NCBI GenBank assembly: GCA_002633025.1
Contig: NMRB01002568.1
Location: forward strand, 12,367-76,366
Length of the DNA: 64,000 nt
Source: Notospermus geniculatus
Lineage: Eukaryota > Nemertea > Pilidiophora > Heteronemertea > Lineidae
Direction: 5' to 3'
The position numbers and the translations under genes are program-made. The notes below the pieces were generated by a model, which had not been told where the DNA came from, made no database searches, and saw only the letters and a program-made list of their open reading frames with translations. This document shows positions 21,914-33,802 of this stretch, one piece after another. How positions within the stretch are numbered: position 1 is the stretch's first letter; each line of letters opens with the position of its first letter.

Positions 21914-24900
21914 ATGTATAGTGGTTATGTTGAAAGTATTGCCCACCATAACGACTTCGATGAAGGGATGTTGGACGATGCCCAAATCATCGACACAACT
22001 CTGTTGCCACCAGAATATATGCCGCTTTATTATTCTCCAAACCCGTGGAATAAGTTTGCTACCATCGAGGAAGACTTCATTGTGATTGCCGAGTTCTCAG
22101 AACTCGTGGGACCAAAACCGTTGGTGAGTCAATGATAATCCAAACGAGATCATTACTGATCAGGCACATCCATCACTGATTCTCTGCTGCTGTGTCGGGG
22201 ATAAGTTCCTAATGGAGTCCAAGGTCGACCGCACAGAAAGTCTGATAGTGCTTTCCATGCCTATCGGTGGCTTAGTTATGGGAAAATGTGTTATAGTTAA
22301 ACTGCCGATGGGTGCCGGTAGCACTATTGGACTTTCTGTGCAGTTGGCCCTGATGTCCACTGCGTGTGGAGGCCAGTCATTACATCCTGCTATTTTTTCC
22401 ATTTCCAGATATGCATTCCAAATAACAGCAGCAGAAATGATGGTTTTGACCTCAATGCCTTTGTCCTCAAGATTATGTCTGTTGACCATCAAAGCATGAC
22501 GTAAGTCGACATCATGGAGCATTTTGTCTTAATCTTCACCCTCTAGGATTTATTAATATTAATAAGTATTATTCTTTGAAATGGCACCTACTTCTCCAAA
22601 GACATATATTATTTACTCAAATTGATTCATTTTCCTGCATTTTTCATGTCCTCTGCACAATAATGTTTCAGCACCAAGTTCAGTATGCCCCAAGATGCAC
22701 AGGTTGTATTGGATGAGTCAAAAGATGGAGTTTATGCATATGTAAGTTAGAGTTTGATCTCAATTGTAATCCACGAGCCAGATTAAACTTCAGAGAAATC
22801 ATTAGTGCCGAAATTTGGCTCGAAATAATGAGTAAACAAATTACAAATAGTATTTATCTCGCATTCTTCTAGGTGCATCATTTCACACTACACGATTCCC
22901 AAGCTCGGGGGTTCGTCAGGCCATTTTGCATGGCGTATGTCACACCAGACAGCAGGAAGATAATGACATTTTATGAAGATATAGAAAGACTATTTAGGCA
23001 GGTAGGACATTAGACTGGTGACAAGTCAATGATCCCATGATGGACCTACTGGTACTGGTATGTGTCGTGCAGTGAGATACAGTGCAGGTCACAATTGACA
23101 TCCCTAAATTCGCGTAAGGTATGCGTAACTTGCGCAACAACTCACGAGCTATGTTACGCGTAACTTACGAGGTGAGTTACGCGAATTTCGCTAGCTACGC
23201 AGTGATATAATACGAGGCGAGTTACGCGATTTTGGCGAGTTTCGCAGTGAGTTACGCGAAACCAAAGCCGTGAGTTACGAGTAAGTTACGCGTAACTTAC
23301 GAGAAGCCGTAGGGATGTCAATTGTGACCTGTACTGTAGCCTGACCTTACCATTGTGTCGTACACGTATTTACCTCAACAGACTGGTAAAATATATGGTG
23401 CATGAAGGTACAGGTAGTGCTTAATTACAGGTGTCAAAGTACTTCAAGTATGGTAACCTGAAGCTCTTCTACAAGGACATGAAGCACTATGTAGCTGATC
23501 TAGAGTTCACTAAAGGTTGGTGGTACATAATTTCGTTGTTCTGCATACTTGTGCACTTGCACCTGTGTTCAGCTTATAAAACCAGTTCAAGAAGTAATAT
23601 AAATGTGTCTGGGAGTTTACCAAGTCATCTGCATAGTGTGCTCTGAATGTCCCCCTTATGACTTGTCATGAAGGAGAAATCACAAAGTGTGAAAGGCATT
23701 GATGTCCCGGAAATTTTAATTGTTTCTTGTAACTAAAAAAGTTTTGTCATTGTTTTGAAATCAGAAGATTCTCATTGTATTCTACACCGTTCTATTTGGT
23801 CTCTTCTCTCTCTGTAGCCAAACTGCAAGAGTTCAAAAAGCAGCCAAAAAAGCCACCTGATGAGATGACAGAAGAGGAGAAGATTCTGGAGGAAACCTGT
23901 GATAGAAGCATTGATAATATAATACCTGAAATCAGGGACATTATTGACATCGTTCAACCATTACTGGTATGTGAAGTTTTTAATGTGTTGATGGCCTGTT
24001 GTGCCTTGAATGGGAGAGTTGTAAGAACTCAGGCCTGCGTCCCTGAGAAAGCAAAACAAAACAGGCAATACAATTATCCACGGCCCTGTTGTAATGTGAG
24101 ACTTCCAAAATTGGATCCTATAGAATAAAGATGAATTTCACAGTGTTGTATATTTTGTATCTGTACTTCTGAAGTGAAATTTTGGTTTCCTTATGTCATT
24201 GGCAAGTCAAGTTGTGCCTCAGCACCTCTCAGAGAATAAGTACCAGCTTGGCCAGTTTTCTCAACTCCCATTGCTTTAAACTGGCCAGTTCTGCAACTTG
24301 TTCTGAGAGGTACACAGAAAAGACTCAAATTTTCATTCATTCCCTGATGTGATGGTTGACTTTGTGTCCTTTTAGAATGAGGACCAGAGGATGAGCAAGA
24401 AGTTCAAAGGAATTGAAGAGAGAGCTTTCCTAAAAGAGTCACGATCTCAGAAGAAAAACGCGACCCTTGTTGAGTCGTCAAGTCTTGATGGAGACAGCAG
24501 CGCACAACGATCTTATCACACCAAGGCCAAAATGAAACGCTGTAAGTAGAATCAGTTTGTCATCAGGTGTTAGGTTCTGCAGACAGAGTAACTGAAGATG
24601 ACAGTAGTGCATTGTATGTATGGATCCCAAGACTTACCGGTACTTTCTGTTGCTAATGATCTATTACTCTTTCGCTTAGGGCATTCTTACGGCATATTCT
24701 TCACTTGTTTCCAGCATCCTCATTCAATGTCGATAATGCAGATGTTTCAATGGAGGACTACACTTCATACAAGGTACTAATTACGTCAATTTCTGTATCA
24801 AAATTACATCAGGATGTAGCAATAGCTAGGGTCTGCACACATTTCTTCTGGAAAGTCTCTGCTTTGATTTCTTCCAATGTTGTTGTTTTAAGCTGTGTTT

Positions 24901-27900
24901 ATTGCATCTCCTTTCAGCCTCAACTAGTCAAGCCCCACAAGAGAAGATTCGACGAGGATTTGAGAACCTTGCATGAATTAAGTTTATGGGGAGCAAAAGA
25001 GGGCATCAATGGACTGAGGAATATACTCAGAGTAAGTTTGAGTCATGTCCATATTTTGCAGGGCTTAAGATAAGAGGAGTATTTGCTTAAAATACTCTTT
25101 GAAATCTCCAAATACTCCTCTATTCCAGAACTGAAAGGGTGAAATACTCCTTGAGATTTATGAGTTTGCAGAATTTTACGAATGGAATACTCCTTTCAAG
25201 AGGTGAAAATACTCTTCAAATTCTGAAGAAAAGAGTATGATACTCTTTGCCCTCTAAAATTATCTAAATGCCTGATTTTACCCATCATCTCCAGCCAGGC
25301 GTGGCCGCTATTGCCTGTGGACTGGGACAAACATTCTCTTTTTCAATGGCTGGATTCGTGCCATACAACTGCTCATGATTGTTTGTACTATTCGGATGAT
25401 TTCCTGATGCCTGGTAATACGGTAGTTATGCACTCCATTTCAGTATTTTCGACGAGACACTGCCACTCTCCTGATCGAGAAAAAGGACTCTGAGTTAATG
25501 GATCCTCCTTCCTGTCTTCTGACAATCGGGCAGTGCGTCACTGTCAACTTCCTGTTCAACTGTGAGAGTAGAGAATCAACAAGTAACTGGGGCTTGAAGG
25601 ATCCTAGTTCAGACAGGATGGGATCCTCACCAGAAAAGCTATCCAGATGGCTCTCAGTAAGTTATTTTCCCCCTACTGTACTTCTTCTCATTTACCCGGT
25701 ATTAGGCTGTCAGACTGGTGTAATGGAGACATTTGCAGAGGTACCAGGTTCATTCCTCAGACACACTCTTCATGTGATAGAGCTGTCTTGGACAGTGCAA
25801 GTTTTCTGGGGCACTCTTGTTTCGTCCTGTTCTGATCTAAACATGCCCAATGTCGTAAGAGCGAACAATGCAGGAATTGGCACTCAGCACGAGGGATGGA
25901 TGGTAATGGATGATACATTGAAAATGTGCTTTCTGCTTTTCAGACTGACACCCTGGAAAGCTTCAAGTCCGCCGAGTCTTTCTTTTCAGTAAAAGATGAC
26001 TGTGACATTGTCAGATCTGAGCAGTCCTCATACGAGCCGACATTCGTTGCAGCTGGAAATCCTTGTAGTGAACTGTAAGTTGTAATGATGTGCCATGGCC
26101 TTTGAAGTGTAGAAGTTGACTTACCGGTATATTTGCTTTACCCTTCACCCTCAGCCCAGATTTGTTTCACTTTATGCTCACCACACCTTCTGTTTTTTCC
26201 TCTTTCAGTCGAAACAACGTAAATGATGATTCCCTCAGTTTTGATATAGTTTCCACACCCAGTGATGATGAGATTTTTGTGGAGGCTTCATCTTCATTTA
26301 CGAATCAACAGGACCTAAATGAAGCCATCAAAGGTACGTTTTATTGCCATGTGCAATCTTCAATGATTTCGTTGAGCTTTTACATCTGTACAATTCTTGT
26401 GAAAAAACTCCCGGGTAGGTATGACCATGTAGACTGTGACTGGGGACCATGTTGACCGTGTCTATGACTGGTGACTGAGTTGACCGTCTTTCATTGAGTG
26501 GACAAGGATTGACTCCAGCATCAGACTATACGTCCCACACGGAGTTGCTGTATTCTCAGGAATTATTTCTTTTGTGCCAATTTGCTTGTTTTGATAAATT
26601 GACGAAGCAGGATTACCAAAAACTTGTTTTTCAGCTGCAGCTGGGAAACAACCCCATGAAGTACCATGTGATGAAGACCCAGGTCCCGGCGTATCAGATT
26701 CTGCTTCATCTGATAACTATCAACAAATGGGAAAGTATGTATCGATATGAAAAATTCACTTAAATTATCAGTCTCATTGAAACTGGAGCAATGTTGGTCC
26801 AAAGACTGGTAGCTTCAGGCACAAAAATATCACAGTGGTTGTCGTTCTTCTTGCCAGATTTGAGTGTATTTTATGAAATATGTCACAGGGAAGTCGAGGG
26901 GTTTGATGTATTGCTTGATCTGACTTCGTATATCAGGCCAGTAATTTGGCCAACTCTCAGTTATCCTGGTTAGACCATGCATTCTCTACATTTTCCCTTT
27001 ACTTACTTGCTTTATTGCAGAAAAATCAAGATTCCTGTGATAAGCCCTGCAGAACATGTGAACAACCTTGAACCCACCGCCCCTGGTTATGGCATTTTGA
27101 AGTTCATCAATACGCACAGCTACTCGCACCATTTGTTTGCCTCCATGCTGATGGGCCGGCCCGTCGTGGTCATGGGCAAGTCGGAGAAAGATGTTAAAGA
27201 TGCCCTGACAACGTTGAGTTTGTTCGTGCCTGGTTACTCCAGGTGAGTTGTTGTTGTACTGACCTGTCTGACATGCTCTTAGCCTGATTTCTGTCAATGC
27301 ATTAAGGATGGCTGCTAGTGACTTTTGACCAAGACGCATGCATGTGGTTCGTAAAATCTTTCGTAAAAACTGGTTCATAAAATCTACTAGTCAAAACTAT
27401 GGTACAGTTACCTTATAGTCATGGCTGTTGACAGACTATTATAACATGAAAATCGCTTCATGAGTCCTCATGGTAAATTTCTGGTGTTTCAGTCGACGAA
27501 AAACTGTGGTGCTATCGCAGAACCAACCTCTGAAAATCACAGACCTTGCAAAGCTGACTTTGATTGGTCTCGTCAAGCCAGAGAAGAAATCTGCAGAATA
27601 TCTAGTCCCAGAATCTATAAAGGTAAATTAATGACGAGATCTTGACCTGAAGGTGAGATATTGAACCTCTTATCTAAGCAAGGAATTGCGATCTTCGGCT
27701 GTAAGAATGATATTGTGAAGAGACACCAGTTTTGTCATGTGTGACCAAGGATTCTCTGGTTTGATTCTAAGTGATTAATTCTGAGTTCTTTCTGGTTGAA
27801 TTGACAATGAGCATAGGAGTCAAGTTTTGCCGTTCCGTTTACTGGTTTCAGTGGCTGTTCGGTTCATAAATCAATCTTAAATTGTATTCAACAGGAAAAG

Positions 27901-29679
27901 GGCAAAAATTGTCATAGAGCTGAATTATAATGATGATGAACATATAATTTTTTTGTAGCGTTATGTGACAATGCTGGATCTTGACAAAAAGATCCTCATC
28001 TCCGCAGAATATGAGGTAAGGTCAGAAACATTTCAGGCTTTAATTGTCCGTTCTGATTGAAATCTGATAAAATGTGTGCAAAATGAAAAAAATAGTGTTT
28101 TGAAGTGTTCATCACTTTTGAGGTCACTCTGACTCTGTGTTTATTTCATTATTCATTTACACCATTCAGGGAGGTGTGCTCAGGAAGGTGCTCAAACAAA
28201 AGAAGGTGTTCTTATCAGATGAGGCATATCTCGCTTTCATTCATGGGTAAGTATCATAGAATTCTGCATTTTGAGGTGGATGATGGCCGACATCCTTTGG
28301 CAATCAATGGTTCTAATTGCTTGCTTCCTATGTGTACCGGTATGTCACCACCCACAAATTCTGCTGCGGTGACGTAGGGAGTGACCACTAAGAACCACTG
28401 ATTACCTCAGGATGGGTGCCTGAGTGATTTCATGATTTCACTTTACGGTCATCAGGAAGAGATTATGTTCAATTGTGATATTTTTCTTCGAGAGTCATAA
28501 TGTCCTTAAAGTCTATTGCTCACATTTTCAGGGTGCTGCTGTTCTTGGCATCAAAGGCCTTCATACTGTACCACTGGATGGTGAAGGAGGCTCTGATCGG
28601 GCTCAGTGACAGCAGGTATGCTTGTCTGGTGAAGATACCCTTTTGAACTTAACTTCTCACCCCGCCTCTGTGTTAAAAGGATTGCACACTGAAAGGATTC
28701 TTGGCTGCATATGTCTTGCCTTGAATTGAAGGATGTTGCTGAATACGTATTTCTTCCATGGGGCTATTTTCAGCGAACAGGTTCCATCTCTTGGAAGCCA
28801 GTCCCTTGCCGAATTGATCATGATGTATGACCTGAACAGAGAAAATGACAAGCGACTTGTTGAATATTTGACTGACTTAGGAGTAGAAAATGGTGATATT
28901 CCTATAGTCAAGGTAAGTTACTGATTGTACCAGTACTTTCTCTTCATGTGCCTCTCAGACAGGTTGGCACTCTGTGGACAGTACCTCCCCTGCCATAGAA
29001 AACTGGGTAGTCATTTGTGTCATTGGTCTGAACGTAAACCCTCAAAGAGCTGACACAATAAAAATCTCACCTGGAGGAGTGCCTTTTGGCTGATAACGAC
29101 TGCATCCTATCAAAAGTACATCAAGGAGCTGACATTTTCGAAGTTTATATTCAATGTCTCACCTCAAAATTACACAGTTTCTGCCTGCTAACTAACTGAA
29201 GCTGGTTTATTCTTGATTTTCAGTATTTTGCTGAGATTATCCAGATGCAACAGTCAGATGAATTTTACACAGACAAAATGACAGGACTTCCAGGTGGGAG
29301 GCAATTTCATTTCTTCGCATATTCCTTAGATTTATGTTGTTTTTTGAATTCAAACATGAAGATCACAGGTTGGATCCAATGAATCGGACCATGGTTTAGT
29401 TTTTTCCCAAATTCAATAATATCGATATTGGAATCAAGGAGGCTCAGTTCATCCTCCAATCCCTGGTTTCTTCAACATCTCCAAGAAATTCATGAGCAGT
29501 CTTCACAATTTGATCCTTCACTGCAATTTTGATGAGGTGACAACTTTTCACTTTTGCCTTTTATGGAACCCTTATCACAAGAAATTGATTGAGTTAATGA
29601 TGTTTTTGTCTCCGTTTCAGATAAACCTGCACCTTCTGTCAGATTAGATTACCGCCAAACCAATGTTTTCAAGTCCTGA
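21914..29679 (+). CDS. SMCR8: Guanine nucleotide exchange protein SMCR8 (DENN family)
   Basis: Twenty-one GT-AG exons splice to 826 codons plus TGA: 21914-22123, 22409-22500, 22672-22741, 22873-23001, 23431-23515, 23818-23966, 24376-24541, 24715-24773, 24918-25031, 25444-25656, 25944-26074, 26209-26333, 26635-26734, 27021-27242, 27493-27622, 27959-28015, 28170-28246, 28532-28615, 28774-28912, 29224-29293, 29621-29679. The family partners C9orf72 and WDR41 in a complex acting in autophagy and at lysosomes, with GAP activity attributed to SMCR8. Visible marks: NPWNK then EDFIVIAEFSELVGPKPL at the N-terminal longin (uDENN) region; QARGFVRPFCMAY, whose Arg136 matches the human Arg147 arginine finger; a Ser/Asp-rich middle linker (about 410-550); the C-terminal DENN part from GYGILKFINTHSYSHHL to the end VRLDYRQTNVFKS. 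Somewhat shorter than human (937 aa), mainly in the linker. The ATG at 21914 is chosen because conserved sequence starts just after it. Confidence 0.93.
23078..23338. mobile_element. TIR element with TTACGCG word arrays, in SMCR8 intron 4
   Basis: The ends are inverted: TACAGTGCAGGTCACAATTG...ACATCCCTA on the left and AGGGATGTCAATTGTGACCT...GTACTGTA on the right. TA at both ends and CAGT starts resemble Tc1/mariner termini. The interior (about 200 bp) is almost wholly GTTACGCGTAAC, GAGTTACGCGA and CTTACGAG words in both orientations. The same termini bound a 1-kb element at 42576-43613 with different interior words. Confidence 0.8.
24225..24310. repeat. Imperfect hairpin in SMCR8 intron 6
   Basis: CCTCTCAGAGAATAAGT with GCTTGGCCAGTTT on the left is mirrored by AAACTGGCCAGTTC and ACTTGTTCTGAGAGG on the right around a loop of about 17 bp. 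Probably a small MITE. No second copy was seen in the window. Confidence 0.55.
25075..25262. repeat. AATACTC-rich repeat in SMCR8 intron 9
   Basis: Contains repeated AATACTCYTT / AAATACTCCT words and their near complements (AAGAGTAT, GGAGTATTT) over about 190 bp, ending before the exon at 25444. Probably a decayed TIR element. The boundaries are approximate. Confidence 0.45.
28291..28414. mobile_element. Hairpin MITE, CATCCTGAG family, in SMCR8 intron 17
   Basis: Left end CATCCTTTGGCAATCAATGG-TTCT and right end AGAACCACTGATTACCTCAG-GATG are inverted copies. The right arm keeps the GCGGTGACG and AGGGAG blocks of the 53302-53409 hairpin. A decayed third copy of that family. Confidence 0.6.
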
Positions 29680-29773
29680 ATTGATTCCATCTTGAAAAGA
29701 GGTCCACAACGAATTCACTTTTGATCATTCCTATCATCAAATCTCAATGGGAGAGGCTGCAATATATTAGTGA

Positions 29774-29779
29774 AATAAA
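29774..29779 (+). promoter_or_regulatory. SMCR8 polyadenylation signal
   Basis: AATAAA 95 bp after the SMCR8 stop codon, followed by AT-rich sequence. Confidence 0.65.
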
Positions 29780-30430
29780 ACAGCAAATTCTTGAATGATT
29801 TATGTTATTTCTGCCGTTGTTGATTTTCGCTCAAAACTAGCATATTCCTTGAATTATTCATATTTATCAGGTTGATTATTTTTGCTTGAAAACCAGATCT
29901 CTTCCTGACCAATGGCAGTGTTGGTCGTTAAAATCACGGATTGTTGATCATGATATTCTCCTAGGAGGAGGTGAACACCCGGGAAACCAGATGGCGTTGT
30001 TCATTTTCTGTGTTGCTCTTTTAGGGCGACCGTCGCGAGTGCCTGTCCGATAAGGGGTCTCCTGGTGACGGGACACGAGTTATGACCGTGCAAGCTTTCG
30101 TTGTATAGCCTACTCTACATGGATTTACTTCTTTTAAAGATAAATAAATGTTCTTAAATCATTCATGTTAGCCAATTCTCCCGTAGTTAGTAGATGCAAA
30201 CCCCAAATGACGGCGGTAACCCATCCCCATCGCTGCTTCCTCCCGCAATTCGATAATTTGCGATCTCTTCCAAGACAATTTGTACATGGCCTGACGTTGC
30301 GATAATTTCGCAATGCAAATTAAGCCCCCTAACGCGAAGGTCAATTTGGTCGATGGCACAAAGAGAACACTGAACAAATAATGACGAGACGTTCGCGTTG
30401 GCGTTTCGGGGGCTTTTCGAAAAGGCCGGG

Positions 30431-31342
30431 TTTATTTGGCAAGCATGCTTGCCAAGCAGTTCCCTTTTTCGTCCTTATTTAGCAAGCATGCTTGCCATCT
30501 AATGCTGAAAAATAGAACCCAAACAACAATATTCATGTCAATGGCACCCTCACCTATGGCGTAGTTACGGAACATTGACTACTGTGGCCAATGAGGCCAC
30601 CATCCGCAGTCGTTTGTTGGCACCTTCCCCTGTTCGGGTATATTTTTGTACGAAACACAAAACGTTTCTTCTTATCTTGATATGCCTTTTCGAAAAAAAA
30701 GGAAAAAACAAGAAAAACGAAAAAAAATGGAGAAAAAGAAAAAAATCATGAGAGTGATCACACAAGTTTCGAACCCGCGACATTGGGGTTGCTGGCCCAT
30801 CACTCTATGCACTGCGCTAATCAACTGGCTGCAGTCGTGCGGTGGGGATTTATTAACTGGCTCAGGACAATGCAGGTAATTAACTCGTCGTTTTAAGCCA
30901 AAATTGGCGTATTGTTTTAAGTTTCGCAAACCAGGGACGATAAAAAACCGCTTTCTTCTGAAAATCGCTTGTAGGTGGCTCCTTTCCGCAAGGCCCCCTC
31001 CACTAAACGATATTTCTGCCCTGCCAGCTGCTCTCGGAGCGCTGCATAATTAATGAGCTAGACGTGCATCCAAGACTATACGATTACTGCATATACAGCA
31101 GTTAACTGTGCAAATAAAAAGTTCGATGCCTTTAAGCAGTTTTAAAATCTTCGTTGGAGGCATAGACTACTCCCAATCGCAACTTTTCGATGCCTTTTGG
31201 CGAGGCTGCGACGGCGAGTCGGAGGACGCCATCTTCATCTTCTGTTTGCATAATTAATGGGGTCTAATTAATATTCATTATTGTCTGCTTGCCATCTAAG
31301 ACCAAATTTCTGTAATTCGGCAAGCATTTGCTTGCCAAATAA
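30431..31342. mobile_element. 0.9-kb element with TTTGGCAAGCATGCTTGCC termini
   Basis: Left end TTTATTTGGCAAGCATGCTT is itself a palindrome (GGCAAGCATGCTTGCC). The right end GGCAAGCATTTGCTTGCCAA-ATAA is its inverted counterpart. A second palindrome copy sits at about 30481-30497. The interior holds a tRNA-like SINE and an AATTAATGAGC / GCATAATTAATGGG repeated motif, with no transposase frame. The element type is not assigned. Confidence 0.55.
30694..30832 (-). mobile_element. tRNA-derived SINE with pyrimidine tail (minus strand)
   Basis: Read on the minus strand: TTGATTAGCGCAGTGCATAG (A box), then GTCGCGGGTTCGAAACTT (B box), then a long T-rich tail that is purine-rich on the + strand (30694-30750). 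The same head-plus-T-tail layout as the elements at 17233 and 41640. The acceptor stem is not recognisable, so it is not called as a functional tRNA. Confidence 0.6.
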
Positions 31343-31360
31343 CCACTTCCTTTCGAAAAT

Positions 31361-32096
31361 TATAGAGTTTTCGCTAAGCCCCCGGCGTTTTGCCAAGATA
31401 CAGAATAGCACAAAATTGACACACAAAACTAATGATAATTAGACTCGGGACCCAGTCGTTGTGTCGCTCCGGCCGCCGCACTACACTCCACAAACGACTG
31501 GGAAAGCAGGCTGCAAAATCAGCGGCTAGCGTACCGACAACAACAACGGATGTGAATGAGTTCAGCCAATCAGAAACTGCGTCTTCAACGGCCGTCGTCT
31601 GCTCTTTGCAAGATGTCAAATCAGCTGATTATATCGCAACTTTCTTCGAGGTCAAGGACGGTATCCTGGTGCCTAATTCGATGCTGTGTGCGATAAGCAG
31701 TACTTACGGATAAAAAATTATCCTGCTAGTGACTTTGAAAAGTTTCTAGACGGGCGAGAGGCTCTGGTAAATTTCATCAATAACAACCAATCAAAAGTGT
31801 GCCAGATTTCCCCTAGTAGATTGCTTTCGGGCAATTTCATTGGTCGAGATGGTCGTTGTGGTCGTCGGTACGCTAGCCGCTGATTTTGCAGCCTGCTTTC
31901 CCAGTCGTTTGTGGAGTGTAGTGCGGCGGCCGGAGCGACACAACGACTGGGTCCCGAGTCTAATGATAATAAGCAAGAAGTCAATCTCCAGAATTCACGA
32001 ATTTTCGACCCCAACCGGGGTCTTTTTCAAGTGGAACTTTACAATCTGAAACTCTAGAAAAGACTGGCGTTTTGGGGGCTTTGCGAAATCTCCCTA
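31361..32096. mobile_element. Long foldback relative of the GAGTTTTCGC MITE family
   Basis: Outer ends AGAGTTTTCGCTAAGCCCCC and GGGGGCTTTGCGAAATCTCC match the termini of the short MITE family. Inside are two inverted arms of about 115 bp (31431-31545 and 31850-31969), almost identical, around a 300-bp loop. The loop carries two overlapping coding-like frames in adjacent registers (..ATFFEVKDGILVPNSM.. then ..YPASDFEKFLDGREALVNF..), suggesting a frameshifted remnant of a captured or transposon gene. I cannot assign a family to it. Confidence 0.7.
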
Positions 32097-32895
32097 TTCT
32101 CTGAAGCAGTTGTCGACGAGGAAATGGCTGTTTGTACAAACTAATGCTTGGCGAACGAACCCGTATTTTTCACTCGTGACATTTAGCACGATGTCTGTAG
32201 TCCTGATTCAGAAACTCGTTCTCAGTACTTATTTAATCTTCAGTTCATTCATTATACTTTCATATATGCATGATCAGTAAGCAAGCGGGCTACACCTGTC
32301 TGTACAGCAAAATGGTATTCTAATTTAAATCCATTATGAATTGTGCATGCATAATGCGCGCGAACGTGACAGATGCCACAGGTATCAACTTCATAGAACC
32401 CTCCCAATGAATTGATTGAGGTTTCATCTTATTCAGGTACGTCTTTGACGTTTTAACATTTTCATGTGTCTATAAGTGTCGCTTAGCTTCCCCATAGGAT
32501 ACCTATAAACCAACTGGTTGCGGGTGTTGTGCTGGGAGTAAAGAGTAAACACTATTTAAATGTTGGTAATTTTTTCCTCTTCAGCAATAGGCCTACCGAA
32601 TGCAGCTCGCATGCATTGCAGTAAATGGCATTATGCATGTCTGTGTCATGATGTAGCCCAACTGTTTTTATTGCGCCTTCGCAGTGCTTTAGAGCATTGC
32701 CGAGGGCCATTTTGATTTCCTTGTAAACCATGGCCTATATGAATCATTTAATGTTGGACCTATGGGTTGTGTCCCCTCTGTTCCCGAATCTTGGTCTAAG
32801 AATATGGTAAACTAAAATTAAGTTGATATTTCAGCGGTGTCTGTTGTGTGTCAAGGAGAATTTTTGACCGCGGTCTTTCTATTGAAGACACCACC

Positions 32896-33802
32896 ATGGA
32901 GAAGAGGAGTGGACAGGTCTTCACCCCGCTGCATCCGAAGCAGAGCAAGAAGGCCTACTCCCCATTGGAATCAGAGGTGCAGGTCGATGTCGAGTTGAAC
33001 CGCCCCACAGCCACCGGCCGAACAGACTGGACCATCCGGAAGGCGAAGGCTCCTGGTGTCATGATCATTATCTCGGCCGTCATTAACTTGGCAGCCTTTA
33101 TCACGCTTACCATAGTCGATACCGTTTATCCCGAGTTCATGATCGCTTACTTGATATATTTGACCACTGGAATCTTGGCGGCAATCGGGGCTTTCAAGGT
33201 GCAGAGTACACAAGTGGTGACGCTTGGAGCCCTAGTTATGTCCTGTATCGCTCTCAATTTGGTTGCCGCTCAGGTAAACGGAAGATTTTATTCGTTTTCT
33301 TTGAAAATTTGGAGGAAGGCAACTATGAACCTACTCCCTCGTCAGTCTCAAACGTAATCTCTCTGGAGTCACAGATTAAGTAGGAAAGATCTTTCATTTG
33401 AACAGCGTTTGATATCTGTAGGCGGTAAGGACATGAAAAGAACACTAATCGGTGAATTTCTGTCGATGTACGTTGCAGTTCTTTAATAGGAGCTGTCAGC
33501 GAGTTGACCACTAGGTGTCACTAGGGCCCAATTCAATGCATCTGGCGGACCCAGTCATTATCGATCGAGCAGCGATCATAATAGATTTCCTGTACATTTG
33601 GTCCGCTAAGACTGTGCTGCCATCTGTTAGCAATATGCGCGGCTGACTGCTCCTATTGGCATCGTGAAATGTCTGCCTTTGACTTTCCTGTACTTGACTT
33701 CTAGGCCTACTCTGTTTACAGGTGCTACTGAGATTGTTTGACCTGGGGATAGGAGTGGGTCTCTCCGAATTGACGCTCGGGCCAAGACCATCCGAATCAC
33801 CG
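32896..33802 (+). CDS. Multi-span membrane protein, first two coding exons
   Basis: Exon 32896-33273 starts at an ATG in strong context (CACCATGG) and ends CAG/GTAAAC. Exon 33722-33802 follows in phase 0 and ends CCG/GTAAGG. The visible 153 residues have a charged cytosolic-looking N-tail of about 52 residues, then three hydrophobic spans at about 53-74, 82-100 and 108-125 with short loops, as in four-span proteins of the MS4A/CD20-like or tetraspan type. Exon 2 adds a weaker hydrophobic stretch (LFDLGIGVGLSEL). Further exons were not identified. A non-coding first exon is likely, because an acceptor (ATATTTCAG) lies at about 32834. Family assignment is only by topology; no signature motif was seen. 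Confidence 0.55.
33485..33657. mobile_element. MITE, AATAGGAGCWGTCAGC termini, copy 1
   Basis: Inverted ends AATAGGAGCTGTCAGC and GCTGACTGCTCCTATT. The interior includes GGCCCAATTCAATGC and TTGGTCCGCTA blocks shared with the copy at 51775-51943. Lies in the intron of the membrane-protein gene. Confidence 0.8.

Larger units (their letters stand above)
29780..32895. other. SMCR8 to membrane-protein intergenic region
   Basis: Filled largely by two TIR elements (30431-31342 with a SINE inside, and 31361-32096 with long inverted arms) and a partial GAGTTTTCGC-family end near 30390-30425. The interval 32100-32895 shows no repeat or gene apart from a possible 5' non-coding exon of the next gene after the acceptor at about 32834. 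Confidence 0.5.
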
